Shown here: positions 30,686 through 39,347 of the stretch, piece after piece
How the letters are laid out: each line of letters opens with the position of its first letter
Position numbering within the stretch: the first letter of the stretch is position 1
Assembly: GCA_937926105.1 (NCBI GenBank)
Contig: CALANS010000051.1
Location: 186,001-250,000 of the forward strand
Source: an uncultured Actinomycetes bacterium
Lineage (GTDB): Bacteria; Actinomycetota; Actinomycetes; Mycobacteriales; Nakamurellaceae
Length of the DNA stretch: 64,000 nt
Direction of reading: 5' to 3'
Notes under the pieces: model-generated
What the model was told of the DNA's origin: nothing
Databases searched by the model: none
The model's input: only the letters and a program-made list of their open reading frames with translations
Program-made: the position numbers and the translations under genes

Positions 30686-31750
30686 CGAGCCGGTGACACG
30701 GTCCGCCGGCGATGTATCAGTGCCGGGAGCGGGCGACGACGGCACCGCCGGCGAGTGGGTGTCGGCGCGCAGGATGCTCGGTGTTCTCGGGATGGTCGCC
30801 GCGGCAAGGAAGGCCTGCGCGTCCGCCTCGGCGATGGCATTCTCCTCGTCGTGACCGTCGAATTCCGCGTGGCCCGCGGTGCATACCACCAGCCGCTTCG
30901 GCCCGGCCAGCGCGTGGTAGACGGCGAACTGGCCGCGCGGGTCGACGGCCGGGTCCATCCGGGCCACCGCCACATGCACCGGAATGGTGATCGACCCGGC
31001 GGCGATGGCCGCATCGAAATAGTCCAGCATCGGACGGTCGCCGGGATGGTCGGCCAGATGCCGGCGCACCGCGTCGCCGCTGCCGTTACACGGCCGCGAC
31101 AGCCGGACCGGGAAGTCGCCGAAGCTCGGCACGTCGAGAGTGGCGCGACGGAACCGGGAATCCCACGGTAGCGCCAGCGCACCGATGCCACCGCCGAAGC
31201 TGCCACCCCGAAAGTCCAGCCGGTCGGCGGCATCCGGGTGCCGCTGCAGCAGCGCCGTGGCCGCGCGCCAGATATCTGCCACGCAGAACCGATGCGCATA
31301 GCGGTAGCGGTCCCCGATCCCGATCAGCACGTGCTCCGAGCTGGGCAACCCGCCGGGATTGTCGGGCAGCCAGGGTGCGACCGGGAAGATCGCGGCGGCA
31401 TCGGCCGGGACCATGGTGAGATCGGGCTCGGTGCGGCCGCCGTAGCCGTGGCTGATCACCAGGCCGCGGCTCACCCGCCGGCCCGGCTCCGGCCCGACCA
31501 GCCAGCCGAGCACCCGGCCGCCCGCCGAGGAGGACACGCTGACGCGCTGCACCATCCGGCCTCGGCCGCTCTCGTCGCATTCGATGCGGAGGTCGGTGGC
31601 GATCGCGGTCAGCTCGGCGTGCGTCTCCCGCCAGAAGTCGTCGAAGTCCGCCGGGCGAGCGGGCGCCGCGCGAGGGATCAGCAGCTCGGCCAGTGAATAG
31701 CTGGTGTACTCCTCGCCCTCCGGCCAGCGATGCATCGACTCATCGAGCAT
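30674..31750 (-). CDS. AXE1/CE7-like acetyl esterase (alpha/beta hydrolase)
   Basis: A 358-residue cytoplasmic alpha/beta hydrolase of the acetylxylan esterase/cephalosporin-C deacetylase superfamily. The N-terminus has PADFDDFWRETHAEL, typical of the family. The nucleophile elbow is GGSFGGG near 187, with Asp in ARMDPAVDP and His in TAGHAEFDGHDEE. ATG at 31750 follows AGGAGAACC. It lies 100 bases downstream of a second CE7-type gene on the same strand. The C-terminal 40 residues are low-complexity and non-catalytic. Confidence 0.8.
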   Translation of the reverse strand: MLDESMHRWPEGEEYTSYSLAELLIPRAAPARPADFDDFWRETHAELTAIATDLRIECDESGRGRMVQRVSVSSSAGGRVLGWLVGPEPGRRVSRGLVISHGYGGRTEPDLTMVPADAAAIFPVAPWLPDNPGGLPSSEHVLIGIGDRYRYAHRFCVADIWRAATALLQRHPDAADRLDFRGGSFGGGIGALALPWDSRFRRATLDVPSFGDFPVRLSRPCNGSGDAVRRHLADHPGDRPMLDYFDAAIAAGSITIPVHVAVARMDPAVDPRGQFAVYHALAGPKRLVVCTAGHAEFDGHDEENAIAEADAQAFLAAATIPRTPSILRADTHSPAVPSSPAPGTDTSPADRVTGSSQS

Positions 31751-31850
31751 GGTTCTCCTTGCAGCGCCGCAGAAATGATGGGCGGGCGACGGGTCTCACG
31801 AGCGCAGCACCCGTCCCTGGCGATGTAGTGGCGGGGATGCCGTGACTGCC

Positions 31851-32837
31851 TCACCCGCGCGGGGGTAGCACCCCGGCGGTGTCCTGCAGGAAGGCGATCT
31901 CCGCCGCGTGCTGGTACGGGCCGCCACTCTCGTGACCATTGAACTCGTAGGTCACCATGGTGGCCGGGCCGCCGTAGGCGTGCATCGCCGCGTACACCGT
32001 GGAGGGCGGGCAGACATGATCGCGCAGCCCCGCGGTGAACAACGCCGGTGCGCTGGCCCGCGATCCGTGATGCATCGCGTCGATGTAGTCCAGGGTGTGG
32101 AAGACCTGCGCGATCCGGTCGCGGTGCACGGCCAGGTATCCCTCGATCTCGCCATACGGTCCGGCGTCGCTGACGGCGACGGCGCGCCGGATGTGGCACA
32201 GGAACGGCACGCCGGCGATCACCCCGGCCAGACCATCCACCAGCCCGCTGACCGCCAGTGCGGTGCCGCCGCCCTGGCTAGATCCGGCCACCACGACCCG
32301 ATCGGAATCGACATCGTCCAGCGAGCGCGCGGCGTCCACCGCGCGGACCGCGTCGGTGAAGAACCGCCGGTAGTAATGGGTCTGGAAGGACTCGATGCCG
32401 CGGGTCAACGATCCGGGATGCGCGGGAGCCGATCCGTGCGGGTCGGGTGTGTCGCCGCCGGCGCCCCAGGTGGAGCCCTGGCCGCGGGTGTCCATGAGAA
32501 GCTCCGCATACCCGGCGGAGGCCCACCGCAGGTGCTCGAGCGGCAGCCCCCGGCCGCCGCCATATCCCAGGTAGCTGACCACGATCGGCAGCGGTCCCGA
32601 GGCCGCCGCGGGCCGCACCAGCCAGGCCGCGATCGGGTCGCCGCCGAATCCCGGGAACCGCACGTCCTCGACCGTGACGGTGCGCAGCCGCGTCTCGGCC
32701 GGCGTGCGTTGCACCCGCATCGGCACCGCCCGCGCCTCGGCCAGTGTGTCGGCCCACACCTGGTCGAAATCGTCCGGGGGGCGCGCCTCGGGGCAATAGC
32801 GTTCCAATTGGTCCAATGGCATGTCGAAATAGCCCAC
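31851..32837 (-). CDS. CE7-family acetyl esterase / cephalosporin-C deacetylase-like
   Basis: A 328-residue CE7 esterase, the usual family length. It begins VGYFDMPLDQLERYCPEA and has FDQVWADTLAEA, the RGQG motif (LLMDTRGQGSTW) that marks CE7, nucleophile GSSQGGG, Asp in LRDHVCPPST and His in FNGHESGG. It should remove acetyl groups from small acetylated sugars or similar esters inside the cell. GTG at 32837 is preferred because GGAG lies five bases upstream and it gives the family N-terminus. It is divergent from the GNAT-racemase pair across 221 bases. Confidence 0.88.
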   Translation of the reverse strand: MGYFDMPLDQLERYCPEARPPDDFDQVWADTLAEARAVPMRVQRTPAETRLRTVTVEDVRFPGFGGDPIAAWLVRPAAASGPLPIVVSYLGYGGGRGLPLEHLRWASAGYAELLMDTRGQGSTWGAGGDTPDPHGSAPAHPGSLTRGIESFQTHYYRRFFTDAVRAVDAARSLDDVDSDRVVVAGSSQGGGTALAVSGLVDGLAGVIAGVPFLCHIRRAVAVSDAGPYGEIEGYLAVHRDRIAQVFHTLDYIDAMHHGSRASAPALFTAGLRDHVCPPSTVYAAMHAYGGPATMVTYEFNGHESGGPYQHAAEIAFLQDTAGVLPPRG

Positions 32838-32916
32838 GGGTTCTCCGGAAGGTCTCGAAGGGCAGTCGTGAAACCGCGACCACGGCAGCAGAATCATACC
32901 AGCAAGTGATCGGCGG

Positions 32917-32941
32917 CCGGGCCGGCGGCACTCCGGCCCGG
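32917..32941. repeat. Inverted repeat in the divergent CE7 / GNAT promoter region
   Basis: CCGGGCCGG (32917-32925) and CCGGCCCGG (32933-32941) are perfect 9-base arms around CGGCACT. The site lies between two divergent starts (32837 minus, 33059 plus) and could be an operator or a GC-rich hairpin. The rest of this 221-base gap shows an A/T-richer patch near 32890-32910. Confidence 0.4.
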
Positions 32942-33058
32942 CGGCGGAATCGGTGTGGAGTAAGGCTTTCATCGGTCGGTGGCGGCGGGATAGGATCATG
33001 GGGGCCGACCGGCGGGGTGCCGCTCGTGGCCGCGCCAGCGCTGATGAATGGAGATTTG

Positions 33059-33856
33059 GTGATCGGTTCGCAGGCGACCGGGCCGGCGCGGCTGCGGCTG
33101 CGAGAGCTCTCCGGCGCAGCGGAATTGGGCGAGGCGACGGACCTGATGACGGAGGTCTTCGGATCGGACGAGCCGATTGCCGTCGACCTGTTGGTCGCCG
33201 TGGTGTGCGCGGGCGGGTTTGTGGGTGGGGCCGAACTCGACGGGCGACTGGTGGGCGTGGCCATGGCCTTCGGCGAAGTGGCGCGCCCCAGGTCGGACGA
33301 GGCGCCCGGCCTGCACTCGCATGTGGCTGCGGTGCGGGCGTCCGCCCGCGGCATGCGGGTCGGGCAGCACTTGAAGTGGTATCAACGTCGGTGGGCCATG
33401 GAACGCGGGATTGGCGTCATCCATTGGACATTCGACCCGCTGGTCCGGCGCAATGCCGTGCTCAATCTCAACCGGCTGGGCGCGGTGGCGGCGGAGTATC
33501 ACGAGAACCTGTACGGCACGATCCCCGATGCACTCAACGTCGGCATGCCGTCCGACCGGTTGCTGGTGCGGTGGGATCTGGACAGCCCACGTGTGCAGGC
33601 CGCAGCCGCGGCGGCATCGTTGCCGCCGGGGTCGCCGTCGACCTCACCGTCACCGATATCGCCGACGCCGCCCGCGATTCCGCGGGTGCCCGGGACGATC
33701 GACACGCCACCGGACATCGAGCGCCTGGTGGCGGCCGCCCCCGCCGCGGCAGGCGAGTGGCGGATCCGGCAGCGGGCGGCCTTCGCGGCACTACCCGAGG
33801 GCTGGGTGGTCACCGGCATCGATTCCGACGGCCGATATGAAGTGGAGCAGTCATGA
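33059..33856 (+). CDS. GNAT-superfamily N-acyltransferase (COG3375-like), racemase partner
   Basis: A 265-residue GNAT-fold protein of the group usually encoded next to N-acylamino-acid racemases. In Geobacillus the partner acylates D-amino acids with succinyl-CoA. Motifs include LVAVVCAGGFVGGAELDGRL, HSHVAAVRASARGMRVGQHLK (acyl-CoA phosphate loop region near 96-115), RGIGVIHWTFDPLVRRNAVLN and LGAVAAEYHENLYG. GTG at 33059 is chosen because GGAG lies five bases upstream; ATG at 33044 has no ribosome site. The stop overlaps the racemase ATG (ATGA). The substrate is inferred from context. Confidence 0.82.
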   Translation: MIGSQATGPARLRLRELSGAAELGEATDLMTEVFGSDEPIAVDLLVAVVCAGGFVGGAELDGRLVGVAMAFGEVARPRSDEAPGLHSHVAAVRASARGMRVGQHLKWYQRRWAMERGIGVIHWTFDPLVRRNAVLNLNRLGAVAAEYHENLYGTIPDALNVGMPSDRLLVRWDLDSPRVQAAAAAASLPPGSPSTSPSPISPTPPAIPRVPGTIDTPPDIERLVAAAPAAAGEWRIRQRAAFAALPEGWVVTGIDSDGRYEVEQS

Positions 33857-34971
33857 AGGTACAAGCCATTGAACTGCGGCGGATCTCGCTGCCATTGGTC
33901 ACTCCGTTTCGTACCTCGCAGTACACCGAGTACGAGCGCAACTTGTTGATCGTCGCGTTGCACACCGACGTCGGCGTGGGCTGGTCGGAATGCTCGGCGG
34001 ACGACGCCCCGGTGTACTGGTCGGAGTATCAGGCCGGCGCGATCGACGTCATCACCAAGATTCTCGGTCCCGCGTTGTTGCGGGCGAACGACGTCACTCC
34101 GGCGCTGGTGGCGGAAATCCTGGCGCCGTACAAGGGCCATCGGACCTCCAAGTGCGCCTTGGAGGCGGCGGTTCTGGACGTCTGGTGCCGGCAGGCGGGC
34201 ATCTCGCTGGCCGATCACCTGGGCGCCGTGCGCACCGCTGTGCCGGTGGGGGTGTCGGTCGCCATCGAGGACACCATCGACGAGATGCTGGCCCGGGTGG
34301 ACGGCTACCTGGCGGACGGTTACGCCCGGATCAAACTGAAGATCGAACCCGGCCGGGATGTCGACGTCGTCCGGGCGGTGCGCCGGCACATCGGCGACGA
34401 TGTCGTTCTGCAGGTGGACGGGAACGGTGCCTATTCGCTGGCCGATGCCGGGCACCTCATGCGGTTGGACGAATTCGGGCTGACCCTGCTCGAGCAGCCA
34501 CTGGCGTTTGACGATCTGCGGTCGCACGCCGCGCTGGCCCGCATGATGCGAACCCCGATCTGCCTGGACGAGTCGATCGTGTCGCTGCGATCGGCGGCGG
34601 ATGCGATTGCGCTGGGTGCGTGCCGGATTATCAACATCAAGCCGTGCCGGGTGGGCGGGTATCTGGAGTCCCGGCGGATCCACGATGTGTGTCTGGCCAA
34701 CGACATTCCGGTGTGGTGCGGCGGCATGTTGGAGTCCGGACTGGGCCGTGCGGCCAATCTGGCGCTGGCCGCACTGCCGGGATTCACCATGCCGGGCGAC
34801 ATCTCGGCGACCGACCGCTACTTCACCGAGGACATCACCCGCCCGTTCGTGCTGAGCGGCAGCACGATTGATGTTCCGACAGGGCCGGGTCTCGGGGTGC
34901 AACCGGACCTGGAGGCGTTGGCCCGCATGACCAACTGGCAGTCCACCGTGCGGCTCGACGACCCCGCCTGA
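33853..34971 (+). CDS. N-acylamino-acid racemase / o-succinylbenzoate synthase-like enolase
   Basis: A 372-residue member of the enolase superfamily. All expected active-site residues are present: K161 and K163 (KLK), metal ligands D189, E214 and D239, and K263 (NIKPCRVGG). The sequences GGMLESGLGRAANLALAALP and MPGDISATDRYF are typical of NAAAR/NSAR enzymes rather than Ala-Glu epimerases. It should equilibrate N-succinyl- or N-acetyl-amino acid enantiomers. Coupling to the GNAT gene and the absence of other menaquinone genes argue for racemase rather than o-succinylbenzoate synthase, although both activities may coexist. Confidence 0.88.
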   Translation: MKVQAIELRRISLPLVTPFRTSQYTEYERNLLIVALHTDVGVGWSECSADDAPVYWSEYQAGAIDVITKILGPALLRANDVTPALVAEILAPYKGHRTSKCALEAAVLDVWCRQAGISLADHLGAVRTAVPVGVSVAIEDTIDEMLARVDGYLADGYARIKLKIEPGRDVDVVRAVRRHIGDDVVLQVDGNGAYSLADAGHLMRLDEFGLTLLEQPLAFDDLRSHAALARMMRTPICLDESIVSLRSAADAIALGACRIINIKPCRVGGYLESRRIHDVCLANDIPVWCGGMLESGLGRAANLALAALPGFTMPGDISATDRYFTEDITRPFVLSGSTIDVPTGPGLGVQPDLEALARMTNWQSTVRLDDPA

Positions 34972-34979
34972 CCGTCGTC

Positions 34980-35015
34980 GCCACCGGCCGATCGGAAAGG
35001 CTATCGGTCGGTGGC
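34980..35015. terminator. Bidirectional terminator between racemase and S9 peptidase
   Basis: GCCACCGGCCGAT (34980-34992) and ATCGGTCGGTGGC (35003-35015) form a 13-pair stem with one G.T pair and a 10-base loop. It lies between the convergent stops at 34971 and 35025. Confidence 0.75.
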
Positions 35016-35024
35016 ACCCGTGTA

Positions 35025-37007
35025 CTAAGCCGTGTACTGAGTCACCCAATCGATCACCCGCTGGTTGAAGTCGATCCGGTGCGAGGCCCGGCCACCGAAC
35101 ACGAAGCCGTGGCTGGCGCCCGGGTAGAGCACCAGTCTGGTTGGCACCCGGCGCTCGCGCAGCGCGGTGAACCATTGTTGGGCCTGGCCGCGGGGGCAGC
35201 GGGCGTCGTCGTTGCCCTGCAGGATCAGTGTCGGGGTGCGCACCGCTGCGACCGTGCTCAGCGGCGAGAGTGCCCGGAACGGCTTGGGATCGGACCACCA
35301 TGCGCCACCGACCTCCGCCTGGGACAGGAAGGGGCCCTCGTCGCAGGTTCCCGCATCGCTGACCAGATCGACCACGGGGCCGCCCGTCACCGCGGCCGCG
35401 AACCGGTCGTCGTGCGCGGTGAGGTAACACGTCATGAATCCGCCGTAGCTGTATCCCGTGACCGCCAGCCTGGCCGGGTCCGCGACGCCCTCGGTGACCA
35501 ATTGATCGATCGGTTCCAGGAAGTCCTGGGCATCGGCGCAGCCCCAGGCGCCGACCGTGGCGGTGTAGAACGCCTCCCCGTAGCCGTCGCTGGCCCGCGG
35601 GTTGAGGATCAGGATCGTCCAGCCGCGAGCGGCCAGTATCTGGTGGTACAGGTGCACCGGATCGGCGGAGCCGTTCCACGCATTGTGTGGGCCTCCGTGG
35701 ATGTCCAGCAGCAGCGGCTGCGCGCCGGTCGCGGCGGGATCCCGCAACACCCAGCCGTGCACCCGGGTCCCGTCGGAGATGACGAATTCCCGCTCCACCC
35801 GTTCGCGCAGCGCGATATCGGCGATGCGTCTGCCGTGTGAGGTGCAGGCATACTCGTTGCCCCCATCGCTGTCGGCGAGGACGACCTCGCCGAAGGAACG
35901 CGGCGTGGTAAGCACCAGGGCCACCCGCCCGCCGACCGCTGAGGCTCCGGCAATCACCCGCCCCGCGCCGCCGACGATGCGGCGCGGTGTCCCGCCCGCA
36001 ACCGGCATGGCGAATAGGTGGGTGCAGCCGCGGTCCCGCGCGCAGAACAGCAGGGTGCGCTGATCGTCGACGAGTTGCGGTGGAGCGCCGGGATAACCAA
36101 CGGCAGTGCCGCGCATGATGCTGCGGTCCAACCCGGTCGTCAGGTTCTCGGTCATGCCGGTCCGGATGTCCAGCCGGTACAGGTAGTCGTGCCCCGTGCG
36201 GGTGTCGGTGCGCCCGCCGGCCAGCAGGGTGTTCTCGTCCAGCCACTGCACGGAGCCGAGATGGCCGTCGGCCGGCCCCACCAGGCGCGGGGCGGCCTCG
36301 CCGTCGGCCCGGATGAGGTAGACGGCGCGGGTGCGGGTGAGATCCGAGTCCGGGTCCATGTCGGCGGTGAACGCGAGCCACGCGCCGTCCGGTGACCAGG
36401 CGGGGGCACTGGCATCCCAGTCGCCGCGGGTGATCTGCAGGACCGACCCGTCCGAGCCGTCGGACCCGTCCGCCGATCGGTGTTCCTGGAACGGCGACAG
36501 GACGTGCAGGTGCGCTCGGATGTCCCGTCGCCACGACTCGCCGTCGGATTGGTAGCCCAGCCGGTCGGTCGCCATCGGGCGGTGCGGATCGTCCGCGGCC
36601 TCGTCCGCGCCGTGACCGCTGTCGCGGGCCCCCGCGACGAAGGCGATGCGTTGCCCGTCCGGGCTCCATGCGGGTCGGCTGACACCGTGCGGCAGTTTGG
36701 TCAGCTCGGTCAGGTGGCCGGACTCCACCGCGAGCAGCCACAGCCCGGTGCCCGCGTCGTCACGGCGCACGAATGCCAGGTGCGTGCCGTCCGGCGACCA
36801 CGTGGGCGCCGTGTCGGCCGGACCCTCGGTGAGCCGGTGTGCCTCTCGGCCGCCGGCGTAGGCCATCCACAGTTGGCGCTGCGTCCGGTCGGTATCGCGA
36901 TCCACCGACGCGACCACGTACGCGACCCGGCCGGTATCCGGTGCCAGTGCCGGGCTTTCGGGTACCTCGATCGAGTACAGGTCATTGAGCTCAAGGGGTC
37001 GTCCCAT
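35025..37007 (-). CDS. S9-family (prolyl oligopeptidase type) serine peptidase
   Basis: A 660-residue cytoplasmic peptidase of the acylaminoacyl-peptidase/dipeptidyl aminopeptidase group. The N-terminal two-thirds is a beta-propeller with repeated TWSPDGTHLAF-like blades. The C-terminal hydrolase has the nucleophile in GYSYGGF (near 519), Asp in QGNDDARCP (near 600) and His in GASHGF (near 632). There is no signal peptide. It is the last gene of a minus-strand set with a beta-lactamase-like protein, an M20 peptidase and a D-aminopeptidase, and probably releases dipeptides or N-acylated residues from imported peptides. Confidence 0.9.
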   Translation of the reverse strand: MGRPLELNDLYSIEVPESPALAPDTGRVAYVVASVDRDTDRTQRQLWMAYAGGREAHRLTEGPADTAPTWSPDGTHLAFVRRDDAGTGLWLLAVESGHLTELTKLPHGVSRPAWSPDGQRIAFVAGARDSGHGADEAADDPHRPMATDRLGYQSDGESWRRDIRAHLHVLSPFQEHRSADGSDGSDGSVLQITRGDWDASAPAWSPDGAWLAFTADMDPDSDLTRTRAVYLIRADGEAAPRLVGPADGHLGSVQWLDENTLLAGGRTDTRTGHDYLYRLDIRTGMTENLTTGLDRSIMRGTAVGYPGAPPQLVDDQRTLLFCARDRGCTHLFAMPVAGGTPRRIVGGAGRVIAGASAVGGRVALVLTTPRSFGEVVLADSDGGNEYACTSHGRRIADIALRERVEREFVISDGTRVHGWVLRDPAATGAQPLLLDIHGGPHNAWNGSADPVHLYHQILAARGWTILILNPRASDGYGEAFYTATVGAWGCADAQDFLEPIDQLVTEGVADPARLAVTGYSYGGFMTCYLTAHDDRFAAAVTGGPVVDLVSDAGTCDEGPFLSQAEVGGAWWSDPKPFRALSPLSTVAAVRTPTLILQGNDDARCPRGQAQQWFTALRERRVPTRLVLYPGASHGFVFGGRASHRIDFNQRVIDWVTQYTA

Positions 37008-37058
37008 GGTGCTCCATCCCGGCCGGCGCAGTCGTTCTGCGCGGCCAATGTCAGGGCG

Positions 37059-37091
37059 GGTCAGATCGAGGCCAGATCGAGGTCAGATCGA
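37059..37091. repeat. Three tandem 11-base repeats across the end of the beta-lactamase-like gene
   Basis: GGTCAGATCGA, GGCCAGATCGA and GGTCAGATCGA lie end to end. The last copy contains the stop codon (37083-37085) and final codons of the minus-strand gene, so the repeat may have altered its C-terminus. No regulatory role is evident. Confidence 0.6.
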
Positions 37092-37943
37092 TTCGAGCGC
37101 CGCGTCACCGGCCCCGCTGGATACGCCCAGCCAGGCCCGGCAGACCGCATAGGTCAGCGCGCCGATGCACAGCGCGCCCTCGGTGATGGCGTCGTAGGTG
37201 CGGTCCTTCGAGTCGGCGGTCAGCACCGCCACCGTCACCGTCGTCGTGGCGCTGGACACGATCCCGATGTCCGTGCGCACACCCTGCAGCGCGCCCGTCT
37301 TGTGCGCGATGGTCAGCGGTACCGCGGCGTCCGGCGACTGCGGGAGGTATCGCGGCAGCATGGACTCGAAAACTTGCTGCCCGGCGACGGCTATCGTCTC
37401 TGTGGCGCCGGGCAGTTCGTCGGCCGCCAGCCGGTCCAGGTAGCGCCCCAGTGCACCCGCGGTCGCATATCCCATGGAGGGGTAGGCGGTGTCGAAACTG
37501 GCCCCCGCACCACCGCGCAGCCGAATCGCCGGGTCGATCAGCTCGGCAATCAGCTCGGCGGCGTGCTCACGTCCCATCGCGTCGATCACCAGGTTGGTCG
37601 CGGTGTTGTCGGACAGGCAGATCATGAGCCAGGCGAGATCCCGGTAGGACAGCTGCAGATCTCGGGACAGGTACTGCAGAATGCCGGAGCCCGGGGCAAT
37701 GTCGACCCGGTTGACCGGGATGGGCGCGTCCCAGTCCAGGCCGGTGCGCTGCGCGTGGGCGTGCAGCGCCGTCAGGATGGGCATCTTGATCGCGCTGGCG
37801 GTCGGCAGCTCGGTGTCGGCGTCGTGAGTCAGCCGCTCGGAGGTGCTCAGGTTGCCAAATGCGTATCCGACGCGGCCGGAGAAGCGGGCGACAATGGCGT
37901 CGAGCGTCTCGGTGAGCGATGGTGCGGTGGGATCGGCGGTCAC
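37083..37943 (-). CDS. Class A beta-lactamase-fold serine hydrolase, cytoplasmic
   Basis: A 286-residue penicillin-recognising-fold enzyme with SAIK (S50-K53), SDN (111-113) and KTG (215-217) in the right order and spacing. No signal peptide is visible. The ExxLN deacylation motif of the class A omega loop is not seen between SDN and KTG, so it is probably not an efficient antibiotic-destroying enzyme. It may instead act on D-amino-acyl peptides or esters in the cytoplasm. An AAGGAGA site precedes the GTG. It lies between the M20 and S9 peptidase genes. Confidence 0.82.
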   Translation of the reverse strand: MTADPTAPSLTETLDAIVARFSGRVGYAFGNLSTSERLTHDADTELPTASAIKMPILTALHAHAQRTGLDWDAPIPVNRVDIAPGSGILQYLSRDLQLSYRDLAWLMICLSDNTATNLVIDAMGREHAAELIAELIDPAIRLRGGAGASFDTAYPSMGYATAGALGRYLDRLAADELPGATETIAVAGQQVFESMLPRYLPQSPDAAVPLTIAHKTGALQGVRTDIGIVSSATTTVTVAVLTADSKDRTYDAITEGALCIGALTYAVCRAWLGVSSGAGDAALESI

Positions 37944-37980
37944 GGGGTGACTCTCCTTGTCGGACGGGCGCTGCGGGTGA

Positions 37981-39297
37981 TCACAGCGTGCTCAGGAATC
38001 GATACATCATGTCCGCCCCGCCGCGCAGCGAGGACACCGGCACCCGTTCGTCCACGCCGTGCATGCCGCTGCCGGTGCGGCCGTCGGGGTCGTTGGTCAT
38101 CGGCGTGAAGCCGTAGCATGCGATGCCCAGCCGGCCGAAGGCCTTCGCGTCGGTCCCGCCGCCGAGCAGCCGGGGGATCACCACCGCCTCCGGGTCGATC
38201 TGTTCGATGCATGCCTTCATGGCCCGGTACCAGACCGTGTCGGCCGAGGTTTCCAGCGCGGGGCGGTTCTCGATGAACCGCCGCTCGATACCGTCGCCGA
38301 GTAGCTCGTCCAGGATGCGCAGCGTCTCGTCCTCGGTGCCGGGCAGGGTGCGAACGTCAATCTGGGCGTGCGCGCTGCTGGGGATCACGTTGACCTTCTC
38401 GCCGGCCCGCAGCACCGTCGGATTCGACGAGCACTGCACCGTCGAGCGGACGCAGTCCTCCAGGTCGCCAATCATCTCCAGGGCGGCGTCGAAGCCCTGG
38501 TGGCTGGACAGATCGGGGTGGATGCCGAGCGTGGAGCCGACGATGTCGAAGAACGCCCGTACCGTCGCCGGCGGCCGGATCGGCCAGCGGTATTGGGCCA
38601 CCCGAGCCAGCGCGACCACCAGCCGGGCGACCGCATTGTCGGCATCCCGTTGCCCGCCGTGGCCGGCGGTGCCGCGGGCGGTGACCGCCAGGTGCATGAT
38701 GCCGCGTTCCGCGGTGGCGATCGGGTAGAACCGGTGCACCGTGCCCTGCGGATCCGCCACCGGCACCAGGAATCCACCAGACTCGCCGATCGCCCCGCCG
38801 ACCCCGTCGAACAGCTCCGGATGTTCCGAGACCAGCCATTGCGCGCCGAGATTGCCGCAGTCCTCCTCGTCGGCGACGAAGGCGAACACGATGTCCCGAC
38901 GGGGGCGGACGCCTTCGGAACTCCAGCGCAGCAGGCAGGCCAGCATCGTGGCGACCGCGTCCTTCATGTCGGTGGCGCCACGCCCCCACAGGTATCCGTC
39001 GCGCACCTCGCCCCCGAAGGGATCCACGCTCCACTGGTCGTGCTCCACCGGGACCACGTCGGTGTGCCCGTGTACCAGGAATCCGGGCAGGCTCCGGTCC
39101 TCGCCGGGCACCCGCAGCACGACATTCGCGCGGCGGGGGGCCGATTCCAGCACCGTCGGGCGGTAGCCGGCCGGCTCCAGCAGTCCCACGATGAACTCGG
39201 CCGCCTCGCGTTCGCTGCTGCGCTCATTCGGACCGTAATTGCTGGTGTCGATGGCCAGCAACTGCGAGCAGATCTCAACGACGTCGGGTGTGGTCAT
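37981..39297 (-). CDS. M20-family zinc metallopeptidase / amino-acid deacylase
   Basis: A 438-residue co-catalytic metallohydrolase of the ArgE/DapE/aminoacylase-1 family. Metal and catalytic motifs are HGHTDVVP (near 76), GRGATDMKD (bridging Asp), DEEDCGN (catalytic Glu pair) and the distal His in GGGTDAKAFGRLG...SGMHGVDE. The dimerisation (lid) domain starts near TARGTAGHGG. AGAGGAATAC precedes the ATG. M20 enzymes include L-specific desuccinylases of N-acylamino acids, and that role would fit the neighbouring GNAT-racemase pair. A dipeptidase role is equally possible. Confidence 0.88.
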   Translation of the reverse strand: MTTPDVVEICSQLLAIDTSNYGPNERSSEREAAEFIVGLLEPAGYRPTVLESAPRRANVVLRVPGEDRSLPGFLVHGHTDVVPVEHDQWSVDPFGGEVRDGYLWGRGATDMKDAVATMLACLLRWSSEGVRPRRDIVFAFVADEEDCGNLGAQWLVSEHPELFDGVGGAIGESGGFLVPVADPQGTVHRFYPIATAERGIMHLAVTARGTAGHGGQRDADNAVARLVVALARVAQYRWPIRPPATVRAFFDIVGSTLGIHPDLSSHQGFDAALEMIGDLEDCVRSTVQCSSNPTVLRAGEKVNVIPSSAHAQIDVRTLPGTEDETLRILDELLGDGIERRFIENRPALETSADTVWYRAMKACIEQIDPEAVVIPRLLGGGTDAKAFGRLGIACYGFTPMTNDPDGRTGSGMHGVDERVPVSSLRGGADMMYRFLSTL

Positions 39298-39347
39298 GTA
39301 TTCCTCTCACCGGTGGATGATGGCGGTGGCCTGGTGGCGCCGGGCTG

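Noticed and set aside
33853..34971. menC of menaquinone synthesis
   Set aside because: No other men genes are nearby, and the gene is coupled to a GNAT acyltransferase as in N-acylamino-acid racemase loci; dual activity remains possible.
33499..36741. A 1080-residue open frame on the minus strand
   Set aside because: It runs antisense to the racemase and in a wrong frame of the S9 peptidase. It is rich in Arg/Gly/Pro, has no domain, and reflects high-GC stop scarcity.
37083..37943. An antibiotic-resistance beta-lactamase
   Set aside because: Class A motifs are present, but there is no export signal and no ExxLN motif, and the operon context is peptide catabolism.
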